Positions 17,431 through 25,629 of a stretch of 64,000 nucleotides of DNA are shown one piece after another. The notes under the pieces were generated by a model. The model saw only the letters and a list, made by a program, of their open reading frames with translations, was not told the origin of the DNA and made no database searches. Position numbers and translations under genes: made by a program. This stretch comes from JAPLHP01 sp963720375 (GTDB lineage: Bacteria; Chloroflexota; Dehalococcoidia; UBA2247; RBG-13-53-26). The DNA lies in contig CAVRFM010000005.1 in the NCBI GenBank assembly GCA_963720375.1, forward strand, positions 117,564-181,563. The letters are read 5' to 3'. How positions within the stretch are numbered: position 1 is the stretch's first letter; each line of letters starts with the position of its first letter.

Positions 17431-19866
17431 TCATACCCCGTGTTCAGTTCTCTTGATGATATCGTCCTGGACCGCTTTCTCCAGCTCAACAAAGAAGGCG
17501 CTGTATCCGACAACCCGGACCACCAGGTCCTTATAATCTTCGGGGTGTTTTTGGGCCTCTCTCAGGGTCTCTGCACTCACGACGTTGAACTGGATCTCCC
17601 ATCCTCCTAGATCAAAATAGGTCCTGATCAGATTCGCCCACTTGAGCATACCTGCATTGGTCTCCAATGGGCCGGGGTGCATTTTCATATTGAAGATTGT
17701 TCCTTGAACCAGGTTTATGTGCTCCAGATTGGCCACCGACTTTATGGTGGCTGTGGGTCCGTTGACATCGGTGCCTTGAGCCGGAGAACAGGCATCGCTC
17801 AACGGAGTCCCTGCTTTCCGACCGTCCGGAGTAGCCCCGCAAATCAGCCCATAGCTCATATGGGCTGCCACCGGAGAGATGGTGGCCCCGTAACCCTGGC
17901 CTGTCATGGTATGGTGCTTGCGCAGTTCTTTTACCACGATATTCAGACTATCTTTGGCCAGATTATCCACGTACGGATCGTCGTTCCCGTACTTCGGGGC
18001 GCGGAGGCATAGCTCCTGGATCGCTGGGCCGGTGGGATTCGTCGTGGTGTCTTCAAAATTGGTTTCCAGCGCATGCTGCAATTGAGACATGGTGATGACT
18101 TGGTCATCAAAGACGAGCTTCCTGATAGCTGCCATCGAGTTGGCCAGAGTGGCGATTCCAATGATGCAGGCGTTTGCCGCCCGGTTTCCGTATATCGCAC
18201 CACCGTCATAGTAGCTTTTGCCTCTGCTTATACAGTCTCCTGTAAGCGAGGAAAGATAGGGACACGGCCGGTACTTAGTGTGTGCCTCTATCAGCGGCAG
18301 TACCTGCATGAACATGATCCTGGAGAGAATCCTTGCCTGCTCGGATAAGGCCTGCATCATGTCATCGAAGGTTTTCCACTTCAGCATACCGGCAGTATCT
18401 GACGCCAGAGGAGATCCGGTAACAGGGTCTTTCCCCTGCAGCGTCAGTTCAAGGAGTCTACCCAGACTGAGGGCATGATAGGCAATTCCCTCAGTCCCCT
18501 TCCCGGCGAAGGAGATTTCGGAGCACCCGATAATACAGTAATCATATGCATCCTCTTTCGTCATGCCGGGAACATAGGCCAGTTGACTGGGAATGATCAC
18601 CTCATCATTGAACAGAGCGGGGTGTCCTCCCCCATGGCTCTTAATCGCCTCGCAGCACTTCATCAGGAATTTATCCGGTGTGCGTTTGTGTATTCTGGCT
18701 GATACCGTTGGCTCGTGGAGTTGCATGTTGCTGGATACATCCAGCAAGAGATAGGTCAATTCGTTTGTCGCATCATATCCGTTTACAGTCTGCCCGCCAA
18801 TGGGTACTTGTATCCAGAAAGGGTAGCCGTTATGTGCATATGTCAGGAGTTCGTTAGCCACGCGGTTCGACTCTGCCAGCTTGAGCCACAGGCATTCCAG
18901 AAGCTCCAATGCCTGGGCTTTCGTGATCACCCCCTCCTTGATGTCTCTTTCATAATACGGAAAGCAATACTGATCTAACCTGCCGGTACCGATTGAGACC
19001 CCATTCGATTCGATTTGTACCGAAGCCATAATGAACGCCACGACCTGAAGTGCTTCCCGGAAGTTCCGGGCCGGATTGGCTGGCACCCAGTCACATATTT
19101 CGGCTATCTGCTCCAATTCCCGCTTTCTCTCTTGATTCTGCTCAACCGCTGCTTTCTCACGCGCCAGGTCCGCAAACCTTCTGGCCCATTTGAGCACAGC
19201 CTTATCCGCAAGTATCACCGCCTTAAGAAAGGGCAGCTTGGCATAGTCGTCAGGATTAGTCAGATCCAAACGACTGACGTGGCTTCCTGCAGCTTCAATG
19301 AAAGAGTTCAGGCCACGAGAGATGACTCCCGCGATGTCGGGAACAATGTGACCTATACCACCCTGCTTCCCCATGCGGATATCGATGAATGAGTTCCTCT
19401 CGGCCTGCCTGACCTCATCTGTGGTGAGGGCATCAGCTATCGCAGCCAGGTTCTTTCCTTGCCAGTACTCCATGCAGCTCTTCAATCGGGCCTTGTCTTC
19501 ATCACCCAGAATCCAGGGGTCCCCTTTTCTGGTTGAAATGGTATCCAGTTCCTTTTTCAACCAGGTATCGTCGTACTCCGGGAAAAGAAAGGCTCCTCTT
19601 GGTCTGGAAGCTATGTTGCCTACAATGAGTTCGCCGTCCTGGATCCAGATAGGCATTTCACTCAATACCTTGTCAAAGGCGATCGCCTGCCTGAGCACCG
19701 GAGGCATGGCCTCGGTCTTCCTGTATGAATCGGTAACCAATACACTGCGGTCAGCACAGATACTCGGCTTCCGCCCCATGTAGGCTTGTTTCAGTTTCTG
19801 AGTCCTTTGTGTACTTGGCCTGCATAGCTTCTTGGGTACTTTCATCGTACTTGCTTCTGCACTCAT
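17431..19866 (-). CDS. Glycyl radical enzyme of unassigned substrate (PFL-like superfamily)
   Basis: An 811-residue GRE. The active-site loop is IIGCSEISFAGKG, with the thiyl cysteine at 448 and a glutamate two residues on (Cys448-Ser-Glu450). The C-terminal radical loop is VRVVGYSAFF with Gly787. The Cys-x-Glu pair is the arrangement of diol dehydratases, choline lyase and related eliminases and differs from the Cys-Cys of pyruvate formate-lyase. In place of the usual GCVEP the motif is GCSEI, so I cannot place it in a named subclass. AGGAG precedes the ATG by about 9 nt. Neighbours (activase, MDR dehydrogenase, VOC protein, dienoyl-CoA-reductase-like enzyme) suggest catabolism of an oxygenated or unsaturated carbon compound. 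No microcompartment genes are present. Confidence 0.93.
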   Translation of the reverse strand: MSAEASTMKVPKKLCRPSTQRTQKLKQAYMGRKPSICADRSVLVTDSYRKTEAMPPVLRQAIAFDKVLSEMPIWIQDGELIVGNIASRPRGAFLFPEYDDTWLKKELDTISTRKGDPWILGDEDKARLKSCMEYWQGKNLAAIADALTTDEVRQAERNSFIDIRMGKQGGIGHIVPDIAGVISRGLNSFIEAAGSHVSRLDLTNPDDYAKLPFLKAVILADKAVLKWARRFADLAREKAAVEQNQERKRELEQIAEICDWVPANPARNFREALQVVAFIMASVQIESNGVSIGTGRLDQYCFPYYERDIKEGVITKAQALELLECLWLKLAESNRVANELLTYAHNGYPFWIQVPIGGQTVNGYDATNELTYLLLDVSSNMQLHEPTVSARIHKRTPDKFLMKCCEAIKSHGGGHPALFNDEVIIPSQLAYVPGMTKEDAYDYCIIGCSEISFAGKGTEGIAYHALSLGRLLELTLQGKDPVTGSPLASDTAGMLKWKTFDDMMQALSEQARILSRIMFMQVLPLIEAHTKYRPCPYLSSLTGDCISRGKSYYDGGAIYGNRAANACIIGIATLANSMAAIRKLVFDDQVITMSQLQHALETNFEDTTTNPTGPAIQELCLRAPKYGNDDPYVDNLAKDSLNIVVKELRKHHTMTGQGYGATISPVAAHMSYGLICGATPDGRKAGTPLSDACSPAQGTDVNGPTATIKSVANLEHINLVQGTIFNMKMHPGPLETNAGMLKWANLIRTYFDLGGWEIQFNVVSAETLREAQKHPEDYKDLVVRVVGYSAFFVELEKAVQDDIIKRTEHGV

Positions 19867-19924
19867 TTTGAAATCTCCTCTTTATCGCGTATGTGAGTCA
19901 GCGGCGCGAGCATCTCACCTTCCG

Positions 19925-20411
19925 CTATGTCTTCGCGTTTATGCCCGGTATATCCATTTTGTAATACAGCAGTTCAGTCATCAGCCCTCCGACTTCGGAG
20001 GTGTCATAGTAAGCGAACTCCATCACAACCATATCATGGTAGAAGATCGGCTGAAGCCCTCTGGCAGCGAACTCGGCCTTCATAGCATCCATGTCCGCCA
20101 CTGCAAAGCCGAGGTGGTGAATACCGTCGCCATTCCTGGCGAGGAATTCCGTATACGGGTTCTTCCCTTCCACCGGTTGAATCAGTTCGATTTGAATATC
20201 TCCTGACTGGACGAAAGCTACCTTGATCTTCGTTTGAACCGGCTTCCCCCTGAAGATAGCACCGTTCATATCCACTTCGAACGGAGGGCAGAAAGGGCCT
20301 ATTCCCAGTGTCGATTCATAGTACCTGCATGTTTTTTCAATATCCGCGACAACATATCCGAGTTGATGGACAGGTTGAAAGCTTGAGTGGCGGTTTTGGT
20401 TGTTCTACCAT
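19925..20411 (-). pseudogene. VOC-superfamily protein (methylmalonyl-CoA epimerase/glyoxalase-like), frameshifted near N terminus
   Basis: About 162 residues if one frameshift is allowed. An ATG at 20411 (GGAGC upstream) opens MVEQPKPPLKL. The remainder continues in another frame as FQPVHQLGYVVADIEKTCRY and runs to 19925. The four VOC metal ligands are visible: His in HQLGY, Glu in IELIQP, His in HHLGF and Glu in MTELL. The shift lies near 20375-20385. Members epimerise, isomerise or cleave small acids or CoA esters. It sits between the OYE-like reductase and the GRE in the same operon, so it probably acts on an intermediate of that pathway. Sequence error is as likely as decay. Confidence 0.7.
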
Positions 20412-20490
20412 CGTGTAGTGCTCCTTTTCATCTGAACAGCATGACAATCGCTGCCTTCATCATTGGCCATGTCCCTGCGCGCCACGTGGC

Positions 20491-22422
20491 CTAAATCACT
20501 CCTGCCAATTGCCCTGCCTGGACCGCCACTGCGGCTGCGTCCTTGGGCTTCACGCAGTCGCCCAGCGTGTATAGCTTAGGTACAAGGCCCTCCAGTTCTT
20601 GTGCCAGCTTATTCTCGGGCCGCATACCGACGGCAAGAATCACTGTGTCAGCGGGCAACGAGAAGATGTCATCGCCCAGAGTCATCATAACTGCATTGCC
20701 GGTTATTTCAATGACTCTTGAATGAAGGTACAGGGGGACCCGCAATTCGATGAGTTTCCTCGCCAGAGCCTTGTATGTCATCGGTTCCAGCTTGATTCCG
20801 TTCTGGCCCAACCCTGCTTGCGTCACCAGAGTCACCTGCTTGCCCTGCTCCGCCAGCAATATGGCTACTTCCATCCCTATGAAGCGACCTCCGACTATCA
20901 CCGTTTTGCCTTTCACCGGAGCCCTGCCCGCTATGACATCATGCCCCTGTACCACGTTCTCTCCGGTGGCACCCGGCACGTTCAGCCCCACAGGAGCCGC
21001 ACCGGTGGCCACGACCACCGCATCCGGCTTCATTTCGAGCACCTTCTCTTTGGTGACCTCGACGCCCATTCTCACCAGGACTCCCTGTTCGCGCAGACAC
21101 CGCTCGAGATGATCAGCCAGTGAGGCATAGTCCTTCTTCGCCGGTGTGGCACAGGCGGTTTTCCACTGACCGCCAAGCTCAGGGCTTCTCTCGTAGAGAG
21201 ACACCTGATGACCGCGCTGGGCCAGCAACAAGGCAATTCGCATGCCGGCCAGCCCGCCTCCGATCACCATCACACTCTTTGGAGTCTCCGCCCTCGGAGG
21301 AGGGTAGCTGTCCTCTCTGAAGACGAAGGGATTCACTGAACATGCGCCTGGGAAGAGGTCCAGGTCAATGTTGAGGCAGTTGTTGCAGTAGATGCATCTC
21401 CACACTTCATCCATACGCCTATTGCGGACTTTGTTGGGCAGTTCCGGGTCGGCTAGAAGGGGGCGGCCCAGGGCAATGAAGTCCGCTTTCCCTTCGTTGA
21501 GAAGCTGATCCGCCAATTCCAGGCTTATCTTCCCCGCCGCAATAATGGGGATCTGCACTGCCTTCTTCAGTTTCTCGGCCATCGACAGCATGGGTCCTTC
21601 CGGGAACAGGTAACATGGTATGGTCGATGTCGTCCAGTATTCCAGACCCGACGAGATGTTGATAGCATCGGCCCCAGCCAACTCTATCACCTCAGCCTGC
21701 CGGACCACCTCGTCGGGGGCAACTCCACCTTCCATGTCGTCGTACATGTTGATTCTCACGATCACTGGGAAGTCTGGGCCAACCCTATCTTTGATCCTTT
21801 CCACAATCCTGCGGGCAAAGCGAGCCCTGTTCTCGACGCTGCCCCCGTAATCGTCCGTTCTTCGATTGGTGATGGGAGAGAGGAATGTGCTTACCAAACA
21901 ACCGTTGGATGCATGTAACTCCACCGCATCGGCTCCCGATTCCTTGACTCTGCGTGACGCCTCTGCGAAAAGCTCGACATACCGATCGATATCAGCATGA
22001 CTTAGCTCATGGTACGGTACGTCCTTCTTCAGCCAGGGCGTGATAGACGGAACTTTCACGGAGACGCCTTCGGCGACCCACCCCAAGAAGAGGAGAAGCA
22101 ACCCGGGGTGCATCAGCTGGACACAGAGCTTCGAACCGGCCTCATGGATCGCGTCCGCCAGTTTTCTGAAGCCCGGAATATACCTCTCGTCGTGTATGCC
22201 CAGTGTCAAGGGAAATGTAGCATCGGGGCTGATCGAGGCGAACGAGGTGGTGACAAGGCCCACGCCGCCTTCGGCCCGCGCTCTATAGAAGGCAATCATC
22301 TTGTCTGTGACCCCGCCTTCCGGCTCGGCCAGGGGGACACCCATGGCTGCCATGATCAGCTTGTTCTTGAGTTCCAGTGTGCCTATGTTGCCTGGCTCGT
22401 AAAGTGATGAGAAGCTACTCAT
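20491..22422 (-). CDS. OYE-type NADH:flavin oxidoreductase / 2,4-dienoyl-CoA reductase-like enzyme
   Basis: A 643-residue three-cofactor protein. Residues about 1-340 form an FMN TIM barrel (KNKLIMAAMG, VQLMHPG, ELHASNGCLVSTFLSP). CIYCNNCLNIDL plus a later ACSVNP cysteine make the 4Fe-4S site. The C-terminal half carries FAD and NAD(P) folds (VMVIGGGLAGMRIALLLAQ and TVIVGGRFIGMEVAILLAEQ). This is the layout of FadH, BaiCD and related enoate reductases, which reduce a conjugated double bond with NAD(P)H. The length matches the family. It is the first gene of the GRE operon; GGAG lies about 9 nt before the ATG and a promoter about 60 nt upstream. Confidence 0.9.
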   Translation of the reverse strand: MSSFSSLYEPGNIGTLELKNKLIMAAMGVPLAEPEGGVTDKMIAFYRARAEGGVGLVTTSFASISPDATFPLTLGIHDERYIPGFRKLADAIHEAGSKLCVQLMHPGLLLLFLGWVAEGVSVKVPSITPWLKKDVPYHELSHADIDRYVELFAEASRRVKESGADAVELHASNGCLVSTFLSPITNRRTDDYGGSVENRARFARRIVERIKDRVGPDFPVIVRINMYDDMEGGVAPDEVVRQAEVIELAGADAINISSGLEYWTTSTIPCYLFPEGPMLSMAEKLKKAVQIPIIAAGKISLELADQLLNEGKADFIALGRPLLADPELPNKVRNRRMDEVWRCIYCNNCLNIDLDLFPGACSVNPFVFREDSYPPPRAETPKSVMVIGGGLAGMRIALLLAQRGHQVSLYERSPELGGQWKTACATPAKKDYASLADHLERCLREQGVLVRMGVEVTKEKVLEMKPDAVVVATGAAPVGLNVPGATGENVVQGHDVIAGRAPVKGKTVIVGGRFIGMEVAILLAEQGKQVTLVTQAGLGQNGIKLEPMTYKALARKLIELRVPLYLHSRVIEITGNAVMMTLGDDIFSLPADTVILAVGMRPENKLAQELEGLVPKLYTLGDCVKPKDAAAVAVQAGQLAGVI

Positions 22423-22483
22423 CTATCTGACTCCAAACACATCTTTTGGATCAAGTCCGCTTTCCTTCCAGTGTTTTTCATAT

Positions 22484-22513
22484 ATTCTACTGTGCTGTTG
22501 ACAATAGTGTCAA
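22484..22513 (-). promoter_or_regulatory. Promoter of the GRE operon
   Basis: On the minus strand TTGACA (22513-22508), an 18-nt spacer and TAGAAT (22489-22484) point at the OYE-like gene, with an expected 5' leader of about 55 nt. Its -35 box is one arm of the palindrome at 22498-22513. Confidence 0.7.
22498..22513. promoter_or_regulatory. Palindromic candidate operator shared by two divergent promoters
   Basis: TTGACA-ATAG-TGTCAA is a perfect 6-bp inverted repeat whose two arms are the -35 boxes of the two divergent promoters. A regulator bound here would block both. The adjacent Lrp/AsnC-type protein is the obvious candidate. Confidence 0.6.
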
Positions 22514-22527
22514 TAGAATGGTATAAT
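22498..22527 (+). promoter_or_regulatory. Promoter of the Lrp/AsnC-type regulator gene
   Basis: Consensus TTGACA (22498-22503), an 18-nt spacer and consensus TATAAT (22522-22527). The regulator ATG follows about 140 nt later. The -35 box is the other arm of the shared palindrome. Confidence 0.75.
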
Positions 22528-22665
22528 TATGATGAAATATATCAATATATAGCCGTAATACCGCTAAAAGGATCATCAAGAGGATAAAACGTGCACTGTT
22601 CTTTCAGAGGACTTTATATCAGTCGAATTGTCTTGCACTAGTGACCAGGATCGAGGCTCTTTGTA

Positions 22666-23655
22666 ATGACTGACAGACAGGTGCTGCAGCTTGACGATCT
22701 TGACTTGCTCCTGATTGCGGAGTTGGAGCGCGATGGCCGGCAGAGCATAGCCGAGCTGGCAGGACGGCTGCGGCTGAGCTGGTCTACAGTTGCCGACCGC
22801 ATCAGGAAACTTGAGCAAGAAAGGGTCATCCGGTTCCTGACGCTGGTTGACCCACTGGCTATCGGGCATTCAAAACAGGTGTTGGTGGCCATCAACGCTC
22901 CCCCGAGCCAGATCGATTCAGTGGCTCGTCGTCTGGCAGATGTACGGGAGGTGTATCACGTGTCGATTCATACCGGCAGGTATGACATATTTGCCTCGGT
23001 GTCGTTGCCCGAGGCAGTGGACCTTTGGGAGTTCGTGAGCTCCAGGCTGGCGCCGATCACAGACATAACCAGAGCCGAGACGATGGTGAGCCTCAAGGTC
23101 GCCAAGTTTTCACTCTCTCTGCTGGCAAACAGAGACATACTGCCTTCCAGGAGTGAACCTCTACAGCGAACTCTCGACGCCCTCGATTACCAATTGATGA
23201 GACAACTCAGGGCAAGTCCGCGCAGCGCCTACACCAGCCTGGCGGCATCCGCTGGGTGCAGCAAGGCCACGGCACGGCGTAGAATCGAACGGCTGATAAA
23301 CGATCAAGTTCTGCAGGTGATCGCTGTTGCCGATCCGGTACGTCTCGGCTATACCATCAGGGTGAACATAGGCCTCGGCGTTCGGCCGGGCATGATTGAT
23401 CAGGCCGCGACGGCACTGTCTGCATCCCCAGATACGCACCACGTTGTCATCACCACCGGATCGTTTGACCTGTTGTTCACCACGTTCTTCAAGACCCAGG
23501 ATGATCTCTCAAGATTTGTCAGAGAGTACCTGGGCACGGTACCGGGCGTCATCAGTCATGAAGTGATGGTCCTGATGAAGGTGACCAAGGACAATCTCGG
23601 CGCCGACTGGGGGTTCAGAGCACAGCCCCCGTCGGTGCATCCTGTGCGAAGGTGA
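22666..23655 (+). CDS. Double-length Lrp/AsnC-family transcriptional regulator
   Basis: A 329-residue protein made of two Lrp-like halves. Each half has a winged helix-turn-helix (DLDLLLIAELERDGRQSIAE near residue 10; ALDYQLMRQLRASPRSAYTS near 170) followed by an AsnC ligand-binding-like domain. Ordinary Lrp proteins are about 150-160 residues with one copy. The fused dimer probably binds a palindromic site and a small effector. It is divergent from the GRE operon with a shared palindromic promoter region, so it most likely controls that operon and itself. GAGG lies 9 nt before the ATG. Confidence 0.85.
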   Translation: MTDRQVLQLDDLDLLLIAELERDGRQSIAELAGRLRLSWSTVADRIRKLEQERVIRFLTLVDPLAIGHSKQVLVAINAPPSQIDSVARRLADVREVYHVSIHTGRYDIFASVSLPEAVDLWEFVSSRLAPITDITRAETMVSLKVAKFSLSLLANRDILPSRSEPLQRTLDALDYQLMRQLRASPRSAYTSLAASAGCSKATARRRIERLINDQVLQVIAVADPVRLGYTIRVNIGLGVRPGMIDQAATALSASPDTHHVVITTGSFDLLFTTFFKTQDDLSRFVREYLGTVPGVISHEVMVLMKVTKDNLGADWGFRAQPPSVHPVRR

Positions 23656-23693
23656 CTTGCAGAGGCTGCACCGGTTTCTACCTTATGTACGAA

Positions 23694-23762
23694 ATGGTGG
23701 GCGATACTAGACGATAGACAGAACTCCAAGCTTCGAACTGGCCTTCAGTCTGGTGTAGTCAT
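23694..23762 (-). repeat. Dispersed repeat R1, copy B
   Basis: About 69 nt, matching copy C at 24527-24595 over its length, including the GGTGGGC end, the GAACTCCA stretch, the core TTCGAACTGGCCTTCAGTCT and the GTG end. Confidence 0.65.
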
Positions 23763-24122
23763 ATAGTGGCAAACCAGTTTCACCTTTGCAGCTTGGCTAG
23801 CGCCTTCTCCGTCCGGTTCTTCCCCAAACTTGTTGGTGGAGCAAGTACCCGGTTGCTGCCATCTCTTGGAGCATCCCATATCCCATATGTGGACATCCTG
23901 GCAGTTAGTTCGATATGGGATAGACAAGCCAGATTGAATCATGCGACCCATCGCCTGCCAATTGTCCTCAGGCGTGATTCGTGCGGCCCGATCGCCCAGC
24001 CAAGCATGTCTGGGCCAGATTGCCAGGATTTCCCGAGGATGATAGAATCAGGCGCATAGCAAGACAGAGGGCTGGGGCTGACGATACGTTCCTAGCCTCA
24101 GCCCCCGGACGGGAGGGTCAGA
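23763..24122. other. Intergenic region without a recognised gene
   Basis: 360 nt between the Lrp-type regulator and the small zinc-ribbon gene. It contains an imperfect inverted repeat around GGGGCTGA / TCAGCCCC (about 24074-24105), just before the next gene's ribosome binding site. No ORF in it is convincing. Confidence 0.4.
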
Positions 24123-24296
24123 ATGGCCAAAGTGATGATCAAATGCCCGGACACTGGAAAGCTGGTATTCACCGGTGTTGTGGGTGACAAGGCTCTGATG
24201 GAAAGACTTCAGATAAAGCAGAACAAGATGGCGCGCTGCTCGGCTTGCGGCAAAGAGCACCTTTGGACGAAAGAGCAAGCTGTTCTACAGGACTAG
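24123..24296 (+). CDS. Small zinc-ribbon protein
   Basis: A 57-residue protein. GGGAGG lies 8 nt before the ATG. An N-terminal IKCPDTGKLVFTG and a later CSACGKEHLW resemble the two halves of a zinc ribbon, although the first half has only one cysteine. A basic helix (ERLQIKQNKMAR) lies between them. It could bind zinc and perhaps nucleic acid or a partner protein; no function can be assigned. It stands alone between a regulator and a universal stress gene. Confidence 0.65.
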   Translation: MAKVMIKCPDTGKLVFTGVVGDKALMERLQIKQNKMARCSACGKEHLWTKEQAVLQD

Positions 24297-24463
24297 CGGA
24301 TCTCTGAAGGCCATTCGGGTGGTCGTAGCCATCGGCCTCGCGTTTAAGTCGAAACCACCATTGCCCCGCTTCCGGGGCAGAAGGGACATCGCCTGCCCCT
24401 ATGGCGGCGAGTTCCTGATGTGAACTTGCCAGCGTGGAGCGGGGCCTTCCGCTTCGTGACCTG

Positions 24464-24493
24464 CCCTTGCCGGAATGGTACACCCGGCAAGGG
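24464..24493. terminator. 10-bp hairpin between small zinc-ribbon gene and Usp gene
   Basis: CCCTTGCCGG and CCGGCAAGGG form a perfect stem around a 10-nt loop. It could end either of the two convergent transcripts. No strong T-run is present on either side. A second GC-rich hairpin (TGCCCC/GGGGCA) lies near 24360. Confidence 0.45.
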
Positions 24494-24526
24494 ATGGGTT
24501 GATTACTGCCGCACTCCTGCGGGCAG

Positions 24527-24595
24527 TGGTGGGCTATATTGTACGATATCGAGAACTCCACGCTTCGAACTAGCCTTCAGTCTGGCGTGTCGGCC
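24527..24595 (-). repeat. Dispersed repeat R1, copy C
   Basis: Closest relative is copy B at 23694-23762. The core reads CTTCGAACTAGCCTTCAGTC. It lies 30 nt downstream of the Usp gene. Confidence 0.65.
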
Positions 24596-24624
24596 ACGTC
24601 GTGAGGCAACCTCATTCCTGCTTA

Positions 24625-25470
24625 CTATCCGCTGCCGACAGTTCCCCTCACCAGTAGCAGAGGAGTGTTGCCCTCATACAGGACCCTCTCTGCAACGCTG
24701 CCGAGGACCCAGCGGCCGATTCCAGACCGCCCATGTGTTGACATGGCTACCACATCGGCGTGAATTTCATCAGCAAGGTTGATAATCTCTGTGGCTGCTT
24801 CGCCAAATATCACCCGGGATTCTACCGTCACTCCCTTCTGTTTCAGTTGAGCCCCTATCTTCTCCAGATAATCTTCGGCCAGTGCTTTGTCGCCTATTGC
24901 CAACACCTGAACCAGTATCACACTCATCCCAAGCCTGGAGGCGAGCTCTGCAACATAAGGAAGTGCAGCCTCGCTCTCTTTCGACCCGTCGAGAGGCAGC
25001 AATGCCTTCCTCAGCATGTCTTTCCGGGGCACGTCAGGGCGGGGGACTTCCGCTCTGACAAGTGCCACTGGCTGTTTGGTGGCCCTGACGACCTTGTTGG
25101 CTACGCTCCCAATGGTCCATTGCCTAATGCCTGATTGCCCATGTGTTGACATTACAATAAGTCCGGTATTCTCGCTATCTGCATACTTCACAATCTCTTC
25201 GGCAGGGTTGCCGGCAAGATTCACGGACCTTACCTGAATTGCCAACTCTTTGCCTAGCTTCCTGGCGTACGCCTCGGCATCTTGCTTTGCGGACTCAGCC
25301 ATTTTCTGCATATAGATCTGGTGCATGTGTCGATGCGGGTCATCGATCGACTCGCTGACATATATCAGGGTAACGTCAGACCCCAGTCTTCCCGAGAGCT
25401 CCTCGGCATAGGGTAGGGCTATCTCAGCCAACTGCGAACCGTCGAGCGGAACAAGTATTCTTTCGTACAT
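24625..25470 (-). CDS. Tandem universal stress protein (two UspA domains)
   Basis: A 281-residue protein with two Usp domains. The first begins YERILVPLDGSQLAEIALPY and ends with the nucleotide-binding GLIVMSTHGQSGIRQWTIGS. The second begins RKALLPLDGSKESEAALPY and ends with VVAMSTHGRSGIGRWVLGS. Both keep the G-x2-G-x9-G(S/T) ATP-binding pattern, so both may bind ATP. The protein is cytoplasmic and likely linked to stress or energy limitation. A single gene; its upstream neighbour is the broken RND exporter. Confidence 0.92.
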   Translation of the reverse strand: MYERILVPLDGSQLAEIALPYAEELSGRLGSDVTLIYVSESIDDPHRHMHQIYMQKMAESAKQDAEAYARKLGKELAIQVRSVNLAGNPAEEIVKYADSENTGLIVMSTHGQSGIRQWTIGSVANKVVRATKQPVALVRAEVPRPDVPRKDMLRKALLPLDGSKESEAALPYVAELASRLGMSVILVQVLAIGDKALAEDYLEKIGAQLKQKGVTVESRVIFGEAATEIINLADEIHADVVAMSTHGRSGIGRWVLGSVAERVLYEGNTPLLLVRGTVGSG

Positions 25471-25629
25471 CTATCAGTCCTCCAAATATCAATTCAGGCC
25501 TGTCTTCAACTTGATGAGCAACCGGTGCCGGGCCGGTTCTCCATGCCAACCAGAACATGGGGACCGTGCGCCTTGCGCCATTGTGAGATGGATTCCCACT
25601 CATCGGACTCAGAATCAATGAGTGTAGTC

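Noticed and set aside
17431..19866. Pyruvate formate-lyase
   Set aside because: The active site has Cys-Ser-Glu instead of adjacent cysteines, and the activase has the extra ferredoxin domain of non-PFL types.
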